The translations under genes were made by a program, and so were the position numbers. The notes beneath the pieces were generated by a model that made no database searches, had not been told where the DNA came from, and was given only the letters and a program-made list of their open reading frames with translations. From CBDDHT01 sp965227905 (GTDB taxonomy: Bacteria; Pseudomonadota; Alphaproteobacteria; Rhizobiales; Methyloligellaceae), in assembly GCA_965227905.1 (NCBI GenBank), contig OZ245780.1, forward strand, positions 682,001 through 746,000: a DNA stretch of 64,000 nucleotides. The letters are read 5' to 3'. Shown one piece after another: positions 14,596-23,864 of this stretch. Each line of letters begins with the position of its first letter. Positions within the stretch are counted from its first letter, which is position 1.

Positions 14596-15444
14596 ATGAC
14601 GACATGGATCGATGAGACGCTACATGACGCGTTTCGCTTTAGTCTTAAGGCCGACAATGTGCTCGTCGACGACCGCAGCGAGCATCAACACATCGTGATC
14701 TTCGAGAATGACGAATTCGGACGCATGCTGATGCTTGACGGTGTTGTGCAACTCGCGACCCGTGACGAATTCATCTATCACGAGATGATGGCGCATGTGC
14801 CGCTGATGGCGCTGTCGGAACCGAAGTCGATTCTCGTGATTGGCGGTGGTGACGGGGGCGTTTTGCGAGAGGTGCTGAGGCATCAAAGCGTTGAGACCGC
14901 GATCCTTTGTGAGATAGATGGCTCTGTCATCGAGCGCGCCCGCGAGTTTTTTCCGGATGTTTCGGCAGGCGCATTCGATGATCCGCGCAGCGATGTCATT
15001 ATAGCGGACGGCATGGCCTTCACAGGCGAGACCGGCCACCAGTTCGATGCGATTCTCGTTGACTCGACCGATCCTTTGGGGCCGGGCGCAATCCTGTTCA
15101 CTCCGGAATTCTATGCGAACTGCCGGCGCTGCCTTTCGCCAGGCGGCGTCTTGGTAACGCAGAATGGTCTGCCTTTCGTGCAAGGCCCCGAACTCACGAA
15201 GACGATCAAGGCCTTCCACGACCTGTTTGCAGATGCTTGGGCCTATCTCGCGACGACACCGACCTATGTCGGCGGACCGATGTCATTCGGATGGGGAAGC
15301 GATGATGCGACGTTGCGCCGGACACCACTGGCGGAACTCGACCGCCGGTTCGAAAGCTCAAAGATAAAAACACGTTACTACCGACCGGATGTTCATCGGG
15401 GAGCCTTCGCGCTACCAGGTTACGTCAGAGACCTCGTCACCTGA
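14596..15444 (+). CDS. speE: Spermidine synthase
   Basis: SpeE transfers the aminopropyl group of decarboxylated S-adenosylmethionine to putrescine. The 282-residue protein has the N-terminal beta domain (TTWIDETLHDAFRFS), the nucleotide loop VIGGGDGGVLREVLRH at about 81-96, and the catalytic aspartate region VDSTDPLGPG (D156). The length matches bacterial SpeE. GGGGGA lies six bases before ATG 14596; the frame is open further upstream but without family similarity. It is transcribed away from the RND gene and converges on the UspA-like gene. Confidence 0.92.
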   Translation: MTTWIDETLHDAFRFSLKADNVLVDDRSEHQHIVIFENDEFGRMLMLDGVVQLATRDEFIYHEMMAHVPLMALSEPKSILVIGGGDGGVLREVLRHQSVETAILCEIDGSVIERAREFFPDVSAGAFDDPRSDVIIADGMAFTGETGHQFDAILVDSTDPLGPGAILFTPEFYANCRRCLSPGGVLVTQNGLPFVQGPELTKTIKAFHDLFADAWAYLATTPTYVGGPMSFGWGSDDATLRRTPLAELDRRFESSKIKTRYYRPDVHRGAFALPGYVRDLVT

Positions 15445-15464
15445 AGTCATCCGAGCCTGTCGCT

Positions 15465-16313
15465 TCAGTTTCCCCGGTGCAATAGCAGGGGGCATTCCAG
15501 GGCGGTTATCACTCTTGCAAGCCGCATATCGTCAGGTGCAAGCGGCCCGCCCTGACGCGCGATGACAAGGCCGGCGCGACTGCTTGCACTGAAATCTGCG
15601 ATCGCGCGTCCTGCTTGGTCGTGAGCAACTGACCGCACGCGAACTTGTCTGTCGGCAGAAATGACGGAGTCGATCCTGTGCAGGATTTCGGACCGGCTGG
15701 CCAGCGCGGACCCAAGCAAAGTCACAATGACCTCATCGCTGTGTCCGGCAATCCAATGCTCAGCGAGATTAGCCATGCTCGGCAGGTTTGCAATTTCGTC
15801 GAGTGCGATCACGACAGGCCCGGTCGTCCTTCGCACACGGGATCCGAGAACCAGACAAGCCTCGACTGCGCCGAAGCACCGGGTCAGTGTCGGTGTGCGA
15901 ATATGCGCTTCATTTCCGATCGAGTCTGCGAACACGAGAACGCGAGCCTTTTCGCTAGCGCGACTTAATGCAGCGTCTGCTGAAGCACGTACAGCCGTAA
16001 ATCGGCAGCGGATGTTCGCGCTGCGCGCGATCTGCTCGATATCCCGCCTGACGCTGCGTGACCGTGATTGCATTTCGCGGCGGACGTCTTCCGATGAAAG
16101 TGCTCGTCTACGTCGTCCTGTCGGCGATATCTCGCGCGCGAAGGGGAGTTCGGACAGTGATAGAAGCTCATCGTCTTCGACAAAAAGGCTTTCGAACTCC
16201 GTACGCATCGCTTGCGCAAGCCGGGCTGCAGCTTCCAGCGCCATCGGGTTGGCTGAACCGGACCTGATATGCAGGACAACGCTGTCCGAATGTGTATGAC
16301 CTGTCTCAGCCAT
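15465..16313 (-). CDS. UspA-like (universal stress) protein, coupled to a Lon-like protease
   Basis: This 282-residue soluble protein has two repeated alpha/beta halves of roughly 140 residues, each starting with a strand plus helix (VVLHIRSGSANPMALEAAAR; GPVVIALDEIANLPSMANLAE) and ending in a strand (EACLVLGSR; CPLLLHRG). This is the tandem universal-stress-protein layout, though the ATP-binding G-2x-G-9x-G(S/T) motif is not clear. Its ATG overlaps the stop of the Lon-like protease gene (TGATG), indicating translational coupling and perhaps a joint role. The function is unknown. Confidence 0.6.
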   Translation of the reverse strand: MAETGHTHSDSVVLHIRSGSANPMALEAAARLAQAMRTEFESLFVEDDELLSLSELPFAREISPTGRRRRALSSEDVRREMQSRSRSVRRDIEQIARSANIRCRFTAVRASADAALSRASEKARVLVFADSIGNEAHIRTPTLTRCFGAVEACLVLGSRVRRTTGPVVIALDEIANLPSMANLAEHWIAGHSDEVIVTLLGSALASRSEILHRIDSVISADRQVRVRSVAHDQAGRAIADFSASSRAGLVIARQGGPLAPDDMRLARVITALECPLLLHRGN

Positions 16314-18760
16314 CAGGAGGTCGGACCCTGTTCATCCGATCGGGCAGAGAATCTCCGGCGCGCCTCTGCAAATGCGATCAGCCGGTTCTCGACGGCATGA
16401 TTGATACTGCCTTCCGGAAAGCGCCCGTCATCGGCGCGAATGCCGGCTTTTCTGCCGGTCAGGATCTCGATGCCCTCATCGATCGAAGAGACGCCATAGA
16501 CGGTAAACTGACCGTTTGCCACCGCTTCGACGACGTCTTCGCGCAGCATCAGATGCATGATGTTCGAGCGTGGGATGATGACGCCTTGCCGTCCTGTCAG
16601 TCCACGCGCATTGCAGACATCGAAAAAACCTTCGATCTTTTCGTTTGCGCCGCCGATTGCCTGCACCTGCCCGTGCTGATTGACCGAACCGGTCACCGCG
16701 ATGCCTTGGTCGATTGGAAGACCAGAGAGGGATGAAAGAATGGCATAGAGTTCGGCAGACGATGCGCTGTCTCCATCAACGCCGCCATAGGACTGTTCGA
16801 AGACGAGGCTGGCGGACAGGGAGAGAGGCACGTTCTGAGCGTAGCGTCCTTCGAGGAATCCGCGCAGGATCATAACGCCTTTGGAATGCAGCGGGCCACC
16901 GAGTTCGACCTCGCGTTCAATATCGACCAGCCGTCCTGACCCCATGCGTGTGCGGGCCGTGATCCGGTTCGGACGGCCGAAAGCGAACTGGCCGAGGCTG
17001 AGGACGCTAAGACCGTTGACCTGGCCGACCTGGCCACCGTCAGTGTCGATCAGCATGATGCCTCTGCCGATGCTCTCCTGTGCTTTTTCGCGCATGCGAT
17101 CGAGGCGATGGATCTGGTCGCTGACGGCGCGGGAGACTTCGTCCGCAGAAATGACGGCTTTACCGGCTTGATCTGCCCAATAATTTGCTTCCCGGAGAAT
17201 GTCCGCCAACGCATCGATCTTGAGGGTCAGTTTTTCATTGTCGGCGGCAATGCGAGCACCTTCGTCGATCATCCGGGCCACGCCCGCGGCATCGATCGGC
17301 TTCAGCGCGTGACGTTCAACTATCGATGCCAGAAGGCGGGCATAGTCGAGGACATTCCCATTCTCGCGGTCGAGGGTCTCTTCGAAGTCGGCGGCAACTT
17401 TGAAGAGCCGGGAGAAATCCGGGTCGGCGCCGGCAAGCAAATAGTAGAGTTGTCGGTCGCCGAACAGGATGACTTTCAGCGTCAACGGAATGGGTTCAGG
17501 TTCAAGTGAAACGGTGGACACCAATCCAAGCTCGTCGGCAGGAGACTCGATGGCGATATGGTTGCTCTGAAGCGTCCGCTTGAGAGCCTCCCAGGCGAGA
17601 GGCGCCAGCAAGACCTTGCGTGCATCGATCAGAAGATAACCGCCATTGGCGCGATGCAGGGCGCCTGGTTTGATCAAGAGGAAATCCGTTACCAACGCAC
17701 CCATTTGGGCGATGCGTTCGATTCGGCCGAGGAGATTTCCCAGTGTCGGGTGATCCTCATCGATGATCGGAGCGCCGTCCGGTGTGTCACTCTGGCTGAC
17801 GAGCGCATTGACCATATAGCGGCGAAAGCGAGCGTCTCTGGCGGTGTCCAGTTGCGGCGGCACAGGATGTTGCTCATCCACACCGTCGGTCAAGAACAAT
17901 GCGACGTTCTGGATGAGATCGCGTTCGACTTCACGAAGGAAGGCTTGCACGTCTTCCATGGCGGTGAACTGCTTGGACACATCAACGAGTGCCTCCCGCA
18001 CTGTCGCTTCCGCGAGCTCTTCATTGAGCTCTCGGAGACGTTCGCGATGGCTCTTCTGCCATCGCGGTGCCTCTTCGAGAACCTTCGTCAGCGCGTCCTG
18101 CAAAACCTCGATTTTTTGTTCGATGTCTTTGCGCTCCGCTTCAGGGAGCTTTGCGAAGACCTCCGGCTTGATCACCGCCCCCTCATGTGTCGGGGCGACC
18201 GCGAAACCCATTGGGGTCTTCAAGATCGTGAGACTTTCGGTTTCCGCTTGCTTGTTGAGCGCTTCGAACGACTCCTGACTACGCTCGCGGAAATCGTCGT
18301 CGATGGCCCTGCGCCGGCTCTGATAGTCGTCGCCCTCGAAGAGCGCGGGTATGGCCGTGCGCAGATCGTCGATGACATTGACCATGCTCCGGCGCAACTC
18401 GGTGCCACGACCGGCAGGCAGGCCGATCGCTCTGGGTTGGTGCGCGATGTCGAAGTTGTTGACATAGACCCAATCGCAGGGGGGCGAGGCTTCCTTGGCA
18501 ACTTCCTGTAAGTAGCTGCGCAATGCCGAAGTCTTGCCGGTTCCTGGAGGACCGAGGACGAACAGATTGTAGGCGGGTTGTTTGATGCCGATCCCGAATT
18601 TGATTGCGGCAAGCGCTCGGTCCTGCCCGATCAGGCTGGTGATCGGTTCAAGCTCGGCTGTTGTTTCAAAACCCAGTTCGGCCGCCACGGTGCGGCGGCG
18701 CAGGTCGGTGACCGCAACCTTCAGATCCGCATCGTCTTGTTCTGATCGTTGTTCGTCCAT
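16313..18760 (-). CDS. Lon-like ATP-dependent protease (LonB/YcbZ type)
   Basis: This 815-residue protein has an AAA+ Walker A motif, GPPGTGKT, at 70-77, a long helical insertion (about 170-290), and a C-terminal Lon-type serine protease domain with the Ser-Lys dyad: S665 in GGVDGDSASSAEL and K708 in GGANEKIEGFF. It lacks the LAN substrate domain of housekeeping LonA and matches the YcbZ/LonB-like group (AAA_32 plus Lon_C). It degrades or processes unknown substrates in the cytoplasm. It is translationally coupled to the downstream UspA-like gene and stands 23 bases after the egtD stop on the other side. Confidence 0.88.
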   Translation of the reverse strand: MDEQRSEQDDADLKVAVTDLRRRTVAAELGFETTAELEPITSLIGQDRALAAIKFGIGIKQPAYNLFVLGPPGTGKTSALRSYLQEVAKEASPPCDWVYVNNFDIAHQPRAIGLPAGRGTELRRSMVNVIDDLRTAIPALFEGDDYQSRRRAIDDDFRERSQESFEALNKQAETESLTILKTPMGFAVAPTHEGAVIKPEVFAKLPEAERKDIEQKIEVLQDALTKVLEEAPRWQKSHRERLRELNEELAEATVREALVDVSKQFTAMEDVQAFLREVERDLIQNVALFLTDGVDEQHPVPPQLDTARDARFRRYMVNALVSQSDTPDGAPIIDEDHPTLGNLLGRIERIAQMGALVTDFLLIKPGALHRANGGYLLIDARKVLLAPLAWEALKRTLQSNHIAIESPADELGLVSTVSLEPEPIPLTLKVILFGDRQLYYLLAGADPDFSRLFKVAADFEETLDRENGNVLDYARLLASIVERHALKPIDAAGVARMIDEGARIAADNEKLTLKIDALADILREANYWADQAGKAVISADEVSRAVSDQIHRLDRMREKAQESIGRGIMLIDTDGGQVGQVNGLSVLSLGQFAFGRPNRITARTRMGSGRLVDIEREVELGGPLHSKGVMILRGFLEGRYAQNVPLSLSASLVFEQSYGGVDGDSASSAELYAILSSLSGLPIDQGIAVTGSVNQHGQVQAIGGANEKIEGFFDVCNARGLTGRQGVIIPRSNIMHLMLREDVVEAVANGQFTVYGVSSIDEGIEILTGRKAGIRADDGRFPEGSINHAVENRLIAFAEARRRFSARSDEQGPTS

Positions 18761-18783
18761 CTCCAGGACAATAACTCAGTTTG

Positions 18784-19743
18784 CTACACCGCGCGAAGAT
18801 AGTGAATCGAAAAGAGTTGCTCCGGATCCGTCCACACCTGCTCGGATTTCCAACTGGCTTCCGCAGCCAATTCCCGAAACTCCGAAATCGAGTATTTGTG
18901 TGAATTCTCGGTATGGATACGCTCGGACTGCTCAAATGAAATCTGTTGACCGCAGACTGAAATTTCCTGGTCAATCAAGCTACGAATATAGATCTCGATC
19001 CGGCCCGCATCCGCATTATAAATCGCCTCGTGCTCGAAATTCGAAACGTCGATATTGCCATCGAGTTCCCTGTTGATCCGGTGCAGGAGATTGAGATTGA
19101 ACTCTGCCGTTATGCCGTCTTTGTCGTTGTAGGCCGGCAGCAGAATTTCGAGAGGCTTCTTCAGGTCGACACCGATAAGCAGTGTCCCGTTGTGGCCGAC
19201 CAACTTAGCCGTGTCTGAGAGAAAGGCCAGGGCTTCGTCGCGGTTCAGATTGCCAATCGTCGAGCCCGGAAAGAAGCCAAGCTTGGGTGACATTCTGAGC
19301 GATCTCGGCAGATCGATATCGCCGCCAAAGTCGCCATGGACAGGAAGCACCGTGAGCTCGGGATGGCGTTGAACCAGTCTTTGGGCCGCCTCTGCCAAGG
19401 CATCATCCGAGATGTCTATGGGGACGTAAGCGGCGATGTCGTCCAAATGATCGATCAGGACATGGGTCTTCCGACTGGAGCCTGATCCGAACTCGATGAC
19501 CGCGCGTCCCGGTCCTGCCAGTTTGGCGAGTTCCGGTCCGATCCTCTCCAAAAGTGCGATTTCGGTGCGGGTCGGATAATACTCATTCAGATCGGTGATT
19601 TTCTCGAAGAGTTCCGAACCGCGCGCGTCATACAAAAAGCGACAAGGAATTGTCTTTTCGTCCTGTGCGAGGCCGCTCAGAACCGCTTCGGCAAACTCCT
19701 CGCGCAAATCGTCGACTTCAAATTCGGGGGCAGTACGAGACAT
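18784..19743 (-). CDS. egtD: EgtD, L-histidine N-alpha-methyltransferase
   Basis: EgtD trimethylates histidine to hercynine, the first step of ergothioneine synthesis. The 319 residues match the family: CRFLYDARGSELFEKITDLN near the start, the SAM motif VIEFGSGSSRKTHVL, PIDISDDALAEAA, and FFPGSTIGNLNRDEA. The start ATG overlaps the egtB stop (TGATG), so egtB-egtD are translated as a coupled operon. Confidence 0.93.
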   Translation of the reverse strand: MSRTAPEFEVDDLREEFAEAVLSGLAQDEKTIPCRFLYDARGSELFEKITDLNEYYPTRTEIALLERIGPELAKLAGPGRAVIEFGSGSSRKTHVLIDHLDDIAAYVPIDISDDALAEAAQRLVQRHPELTVLPVHGDFGGDIDLPRSLRMSPKLGFFPGSTIGNLNRDEALAFLSDTAKLVGHNGTLLIGVDLKKPLEILLPAYNDKDGITAEFNLNLLHRINRELDGNIDVSNFEHEAIYNADAGRIEIYIRSLIDQEISVCGQQISFEQSERIHTENSHKYSISEFRELAAEASWKSEQVWTDPEQLFSIHYLRAV

Positions 19744-21026
19744 CAGATATCATCCGCAAGGCGCAGTCCGGAGAACTGCCAACGTTGGTGGGGGTAGAAG
19801 AAATTACGATATGTCCGTCGCACATGGCCCTCAGGCGTGACGCACGAGCCGCCCTTGAGGACGAACTGATTGCACATGAATTTGCCGTTATATTCGCCAA
19901 CGGCGCCTTCGGCCGGACGGTAACCGGGATAGGATGTGTAAGGGCTGGAGGTCCATTCCCAGACGTCGCCGAACATTTGCCTGAGGCCTTGCTCGCTCGT
20001 CGATGCGGCAAGGGGGCGAAGCGTGTCTATGTCGAGTAGCCGGCCACTTTGGTCGACGCCGACGGAGGCGACTTCCCATTCGAATTCGGTCGGCAAGCGC
20101 TTGCCGGCCCAGCGGGCGTAAGCGTCGGCTTCGAAATAGCTGATATGGGCGACAGGTGCCGACAGGTCGATTGCGCGTAACCCCTGTAGGCTCATTTGCT
20201 GCCAGCCATCATCGGTCTCTTCCCAATAGTGCGGTGCGCGCCAACCTTCCGATTGCGCCGTTCCCCAACCATCAGACAACCAATGAGACGCCGCCTCGTA
20301 ACCCCCATCGGCCATGAACGTCATCCATTCGCCGTTGGTGACCGCGCGATCCGCAAGCCGGTAAGGTCGAAGGAGCACCGCGTGAGCCGGACCTTCATTG
20401 TCGTAAGAGAAGTCGCTGTCCCGATGCCCGACCGTATGAACGCCGCCTTTGCATTCGATCCAGTTGATGGGCGCAGTGTCGCTTGGCGGGCGTCGTGTGC
20501 ATTCTGGGCGATAGGCCGGTCGCAGGGGGCCCAGGGCGAACAACGACAGAATGTCGGTCAGCATCAATTCCTGATGCTGTTGCTCATGGTTGATGCCGAG
20601 TTCGACCAGTCCACGCGCATCGTCGTTCAGATGCCCGCCAGCAAAAAGCGAGCGAAGGCCCTCATCGACATGAGTTCGAAAAGCGCGAACGTCTTCCGCT
20701 GACGGTCTCGTCAGCATGCCGCGTTTTTGACGGGGATGGCGTGGTCCGACGGCTTCGTAATATGAGTTGAAGCAGAATTCGAACTGATCGTCGAAGACTT
20801 GATAACCAGGCAAGAACTGGTTCAGGACGAAAGCTTCGAAAAACCAGGTCGTATGCGCAATATGCCATTTCGTCGGGCTGGCATCATCCATAGCCTGAAC
20901 GACTTGGTCCTCATCGCTCAGCGGGGCAGCCAGCTGATCGGTCAGGCGCCGGGTTGTAAAGAGCCTGTCGTGGAGCGTGTCGAGAGCCGCATCGCTCTCC
21001 GCCTGGACGGCGTGATCTAAGGGCAT
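19743..21026 (-). CDS. egtB: EgtB, ergothioneine sulfoxide synthase
   Basis: EgtB is a non-haem iron enzyme that joins hercynine to a thiol (gamma-glutamylcysteine or cysteine) with oxygen. The 427-residue protein has the DinB-like N-terminal domain with iron-ligand histidines (HIAHTTWFFEAF, H55/H58; NHEQQHQEL, H147 and H151) and the formylglycine-generating-enzyme-like C-terminal domain (about 185-427), with GKRLPTEFEWE, DVWEWTSSPYTSYPGY and LKGGSCVTP. It is the first gene of the egtBD operon. EgtA, EgtC and EgtE are not seen here. Confidence 0.92.
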   Translation of the reverse strand: MPLDHAVQAESDAALDTLHDRLFTTRRLTDQLAAPLSDEDQVVQAMDDASPTKWHIAHTTWFFEAFVLNQFLPGYQVFDDQFEFCFNSYYEAVGPRHPRQKRGMLTRPSAEDVRAFRTHVDEGLRSLFAGGHLNDDARGLVELGINHEQQHQELMLTDILSLFALGPLRPAYRPECTRRPPSDTAPINWIECKGGVHTVGHRDSDFSYDNEGPAHAVLLRPYRLADRAVTNGEWMTFMADGGYEAASHWLSDGWGTAQSEGWRAPHYWEETDDGWQQMSLQGLRAIDLSAPVAHISYFEADAYARWAGKRLPTEFEWEVASVGVDQSGRLLDIDTLRPLAASTSEQGLRQMFGDVWEWTSSPYTSYPGYRPAEGAVGEYNGKFMCNQFVLKGGSCVTPEGHVRRTYRNFFYPHQRWQFSGLRLADDI

Positions 21027-21202
21027 TGAAGCCTCCGATTACGGGGGTGACTAGCGTCTCTGTTTGAAGAAAAAATGACAGATCGCTTGCGGCGGTGTAC
21101 GCCGGAATGGTTCTCGCTTAGCGATTAGCGGAGCGTGTGTGGCCTGACGCAGGCATATCACAGCGGACCTTCGAAAGCAAAAAAACGGGGCTTTCTCCTG
21201 AC

Positions 21203-21676
21203 ATGACAGTCTTTGAAACAGGCCCACCGGTTGATGGTCGACAATCTCAAGCAGCAGCCGATATCCAACGCGGAACCAGCCGTCTCATGCGGGCTTGCGG
21301 TAATGCCGTCGTCAGTGAATTGCCGCTTTCCAGTGGTCGTCGTGCAGATATCGTCATACTGACACGTAAGGGCGATCTCTGGATTGTCGAGATCAAATCT
21401 TCGTTAGCCGATTTTCGGTCGGATTCGAAATGGGGGGACTATCGAGAGCATTGCGACCAAATGTTCTTTGCCGTCGACGACCGGTTTCCTCTCGATGTAC
21501 TCCCTGACGATACCGGCTTGATCATAGCGGATCGCTATGGTGCCGAAATCATTCGCGAGGCTCCTGAGCACCGCTTGGCAGCGGCACGGCGCAAAGCTGT
21601 CACATTGCGGTTTGCCAGAGCTGCCGCTCTCAGGCTGCAAAGCGCGATAGATCCCGGTCTCGCTGCCGAATCATGA
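21203..21676 (+). CDS. mmcB: MmcB-family DNA repair protein
   Basis: This 157-residue protein of the MmcB (formerly DUF2266) family belongs to the alphaproteobacterial SOS and DNA-damage response. It is a PD-(D/E)XK nuclease-like fold: RRADIVILTRKGDLWIVEIKSS contains the D and ExK residues, followed by DFRSDSKWGDYREHCDQMFFAV. The start is placed at the ATG near the family N-terminus; the reading frame is open 22 codons further upstream. No SOS box was identified. It is convergent with regA, with the ends 23 bases apart. Confidence 0.85.
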   Translation: MTVFETGPPVDGRQSQAAADIQRGTSRLMRACGNAVVSELPLSSGRRADIVILTRKGDLWIVEIKSSLADFRSDSKWGDYREHCDQMFFAVDDRFPLDVLPDDTGLIIADRYGAEIIREAPEHRLAAARRKAVTLRFARAAALRLQSAIDPGLAAES

Positions 21677-21699
21677 GCCGATCGGCGGCTTTCGGGGCG

Positions 21700-22248
21700 C
21701 TATCGAGGCGCCCGCTTGGCGAGAATGCGCTGAAGTGTCCGTCGATGCATGTTGAGGCGGCGCGCGGTCTCGGACACATTGCGGTTGCAAAGTTCATACA
21801 CCCGCTGAATGTGTTCCCATCGCACCCTGTCGGCCGACATCGGATTTTCCGGGGGCGGCGCTTTTGCATCCACAGGTGCTAGCAGGGCGTTGTAGACATC
21901 GTCCGCATCGGCGGGCTTGGCCAGATAGTCAACGGCGCCAAGTTTAACGGCCGTTACGGCGGTTGCGATATTGCCGTAGCCGGTCAGGACAACCGCGCGT
22001 GCATCGGGTCGTCGATCATGGAGCGCCTCGATCACGTCGAGACCGTTGCCATCGTCGAGACGCAGATCCACGACTGCATAGGCGGGGGCGCCGTTACGAA
22101 TGGCGGACATGCCTTCAGCTATCGTGTGCGCGGTCTTGACGTGAAATCCGCGTGTTTCCATCGCCCGTCCCAGGCGTTGCAGGAACGGCTGGTCATCGTC
22201 GACGATGAGAAGAGACTTGTCTTCCGGTGTCTCGGCATGCGGCATCAT
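21700..22248 (-). CDS. regA: RegA/ActR redox response regulator
   Basis: This is a 182-residue global regulator of redox-responsive genes in alphaproteobacteria (RegA/PrrA/ActR). The receiver domain has acidic DDD near 17-19, phospho-acceptor D61 (VVDLRLDDGNGLDV), a T in VLTGYG and K in YLAKPAD. A proline-rich hinge (APPPENP) is followed by a Fis-type helix-turn-helix (VYELCNRNVSETARRLNMHR) that is almost invariant in the family. It lies 155 bases downstream of regB on the same strand. Confidence 0.93.
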   Translation of the reverse strand: MMPHAETPEDKSLLIVDDDQPFLQRLGRAMETRGFHVKTAHTIAEGMSAIRNGAPAYAVVDLRLDDGNGLDVIEALHDRRPDARAVVLTGYGNIATAVTAVKLGAVDYLAKPADADDVYNALLAPVDAKAPPPENPMSADRVRWEHIQRVYELCNRNVSETARRLNMHRRTLQRILAKRAPR

Positions 22249-22403
22249 TATCTAGGTTCCTTTAAAACCAATCCATAAGGGCACGCTCCTCCACTCCCAA
22301 AGCAACATATTTTAGCGGTCTTCGCTCGATAGTGCCAAGACTTTCGGCAGATGCCGTACATTTCTCGGTTAAAACTTGGGCTTTTGATGCCAATTAAGGC
22401 CAA

Positions 22404-23774
22404 TTAGGCTGTTGCGACATCCATTTCCGCTCTAGGCCAAACGATCGTTATCATCGCTCCTTTGCTATCGGCACTACGATTCGCTGTGGTGACTTGCGCG
22501 CCTGAGCGCTCCAGGAGCGTCTTGGCGATGAAAAACCCAAGTCCCAGGCCCATGGGCTCGCCCCCGTCTTCGCCATCGTGATGGTTGGGGCGTGTTGTGA
22601 CATAGGGTTCGCCCAAATGTTCCAGAATGCCGGCCTTGAATCCCGGTCCATCGTCTCTGATGCGGACGGTTGCTGTGGCTTCATCCCATTCGGCATCGAT
22701 ATCGACACGTGTGGTCGCGAAGTCGACAGCATTTTCGATAAGATTTCCGAGGCCGAACAGAACGCCGGGATGACGTGGGCTGACGGGCTCGCGGGAAGTC
22801 GCCTCATCAAGGTCAGCCATTAGGGAGGGATTGGTATGAATTTCAATCTCGATGCCCAGGTCGCGATGCGGCTCCACAACTTCTGCCAGGAGATCACTCA
22901 GGGGTACCTTTGCAAACATCGCGTCCGGTTCACTTTCGCGACGGGTAAGCGTGGAGAGGATTTCGCGGCAGCGCTGAGCCTGGGTGTGCAACAGCATAAC
23001 GTCGTCGCGGTTAGGGCTATCCTCGGGCAACTCGCGCAGGAGCTCTTTGGCGACGACGGTGATGGTAGACAGCGGCGTTCCCAGTTCGTGAGCAGCCGCC
23101 GCCGCAAGTCCGTCCAAAGCTGAAAGCTGATGCTCACGGGCCAACACCAGCTCGGTCGCCGTCAAGGCGTCCGACATCAGACGAGCCTCTTTGGCAATAC
23201 GCCATGCATAGAGAGCGATGAAGATAATACCGCAGACATCGGCGACCCAGATCCCGGTCACATAGTGAAATGGTAGCGCCAGCATGCCGGGTTCGATCCA
23301 CGGCAACGGCATATAATAGTGTGTCAACAGGGTGGATGCCGCGATTGCCAAAACGCCCAGCATGATTGTGTGCTGCGGTGGCTGGGTCGTAGCCGAGACT
23401 GTTACGGGAACGACGATCAGAAGACCGAACGGGTTCTGCAGACCGCCAGTCAGGTACAGGAGGGCTGCAAGCTGCAGCGTATCGTAGCTGAGCATCAAGG
23501 TCGCGGTTCGTGTCTTGAGGCGATGGCTTGCCGGATATCGAATGCGGAGAAAGATGTTGAGCCATGCCGATAGGGCGATGACGAGAAGGCACAAACCAAT
23601 CGGCAAGGCGAAACCCATTCCCCAATGCACGATAGCGACCGTCGTGGTTTGCCCAATGACCGCAAGCCAGCGTAGCCGCACGATCGTCTGAAGGCGCAGA
23701 CGGCTGGTTCCCTCTTCGAAAGTGGTCGGAGCCGATAATTGCATGGGACGTGGCATCTCCCTCTTGCCGCTCAT
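22404..23774 (-). CDS. regB: RegB/ActS redox sensor histidine kinase
   Basis: This 456-residue membrane kinase has six N-terminal transmembrane segments (about 35-195), the quinone-sensing signature GGLQNPFG (110-117), the H-box AAAAHELGTPLSTI (H229) and the redox-active cysteine C269 in QRCREIL, corresponding to Rhodobacter RegB C265. The ATPase domain has N (GNLIENAVDFA), DDGPGF and GLGLGFFIAKTLLE. It phosphorylates RegA when the quinone pool is reduced. It is divergent from the ABC transporter genes. Confidence 0.93.
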   Translation of the reverse strand: MSGKREMPRPMQLSAPTTFEEGTSRLRLQTIVRLRWLAVIGQTTTVAIVHWGMGFALPIGLCLLVIALSAWLNIFLRIRYPASHRLKTRTATLMLSYDTLQLAALLYLTGGLQNPFGLLIVVPVTVSATTQPPQHTIMLGVLAIAASTLLTHYYMPLPWIEPGMLALPFHYVTGIWVADVCGIIFIALYAWRIAKEARLMSDALTATELVLAREHQLSALDGLAAAAAHELGTPLSTITVVAKELLRELPEDSPNRDDVMLLHTQAQRCREILSTLTRRESEPDAMFAKVPLSDLLAEVVEPHRDLGIEIEIHTNPSLMADLDEATSREPVSPRHPGVLFGLGNLIENAVDFATTRVDIDAEWDEATATVRIRDDGPGFKAGILEHLGEPYVTTRPNHHDGEDGGEPMGLGLGFFIAKTLLERSGAQVTTANRSADSKGAMITIVWPRAEMDVATA

Positions 23775-23864
23775 ATATCAGATGTCGGCCGAAGCGAAGC
23801 CTTTGCAATTCGCAAGGCGTCGTGAGACGAAGCCTCCGGCAATGCGCGACAATATGTAAAAGGC

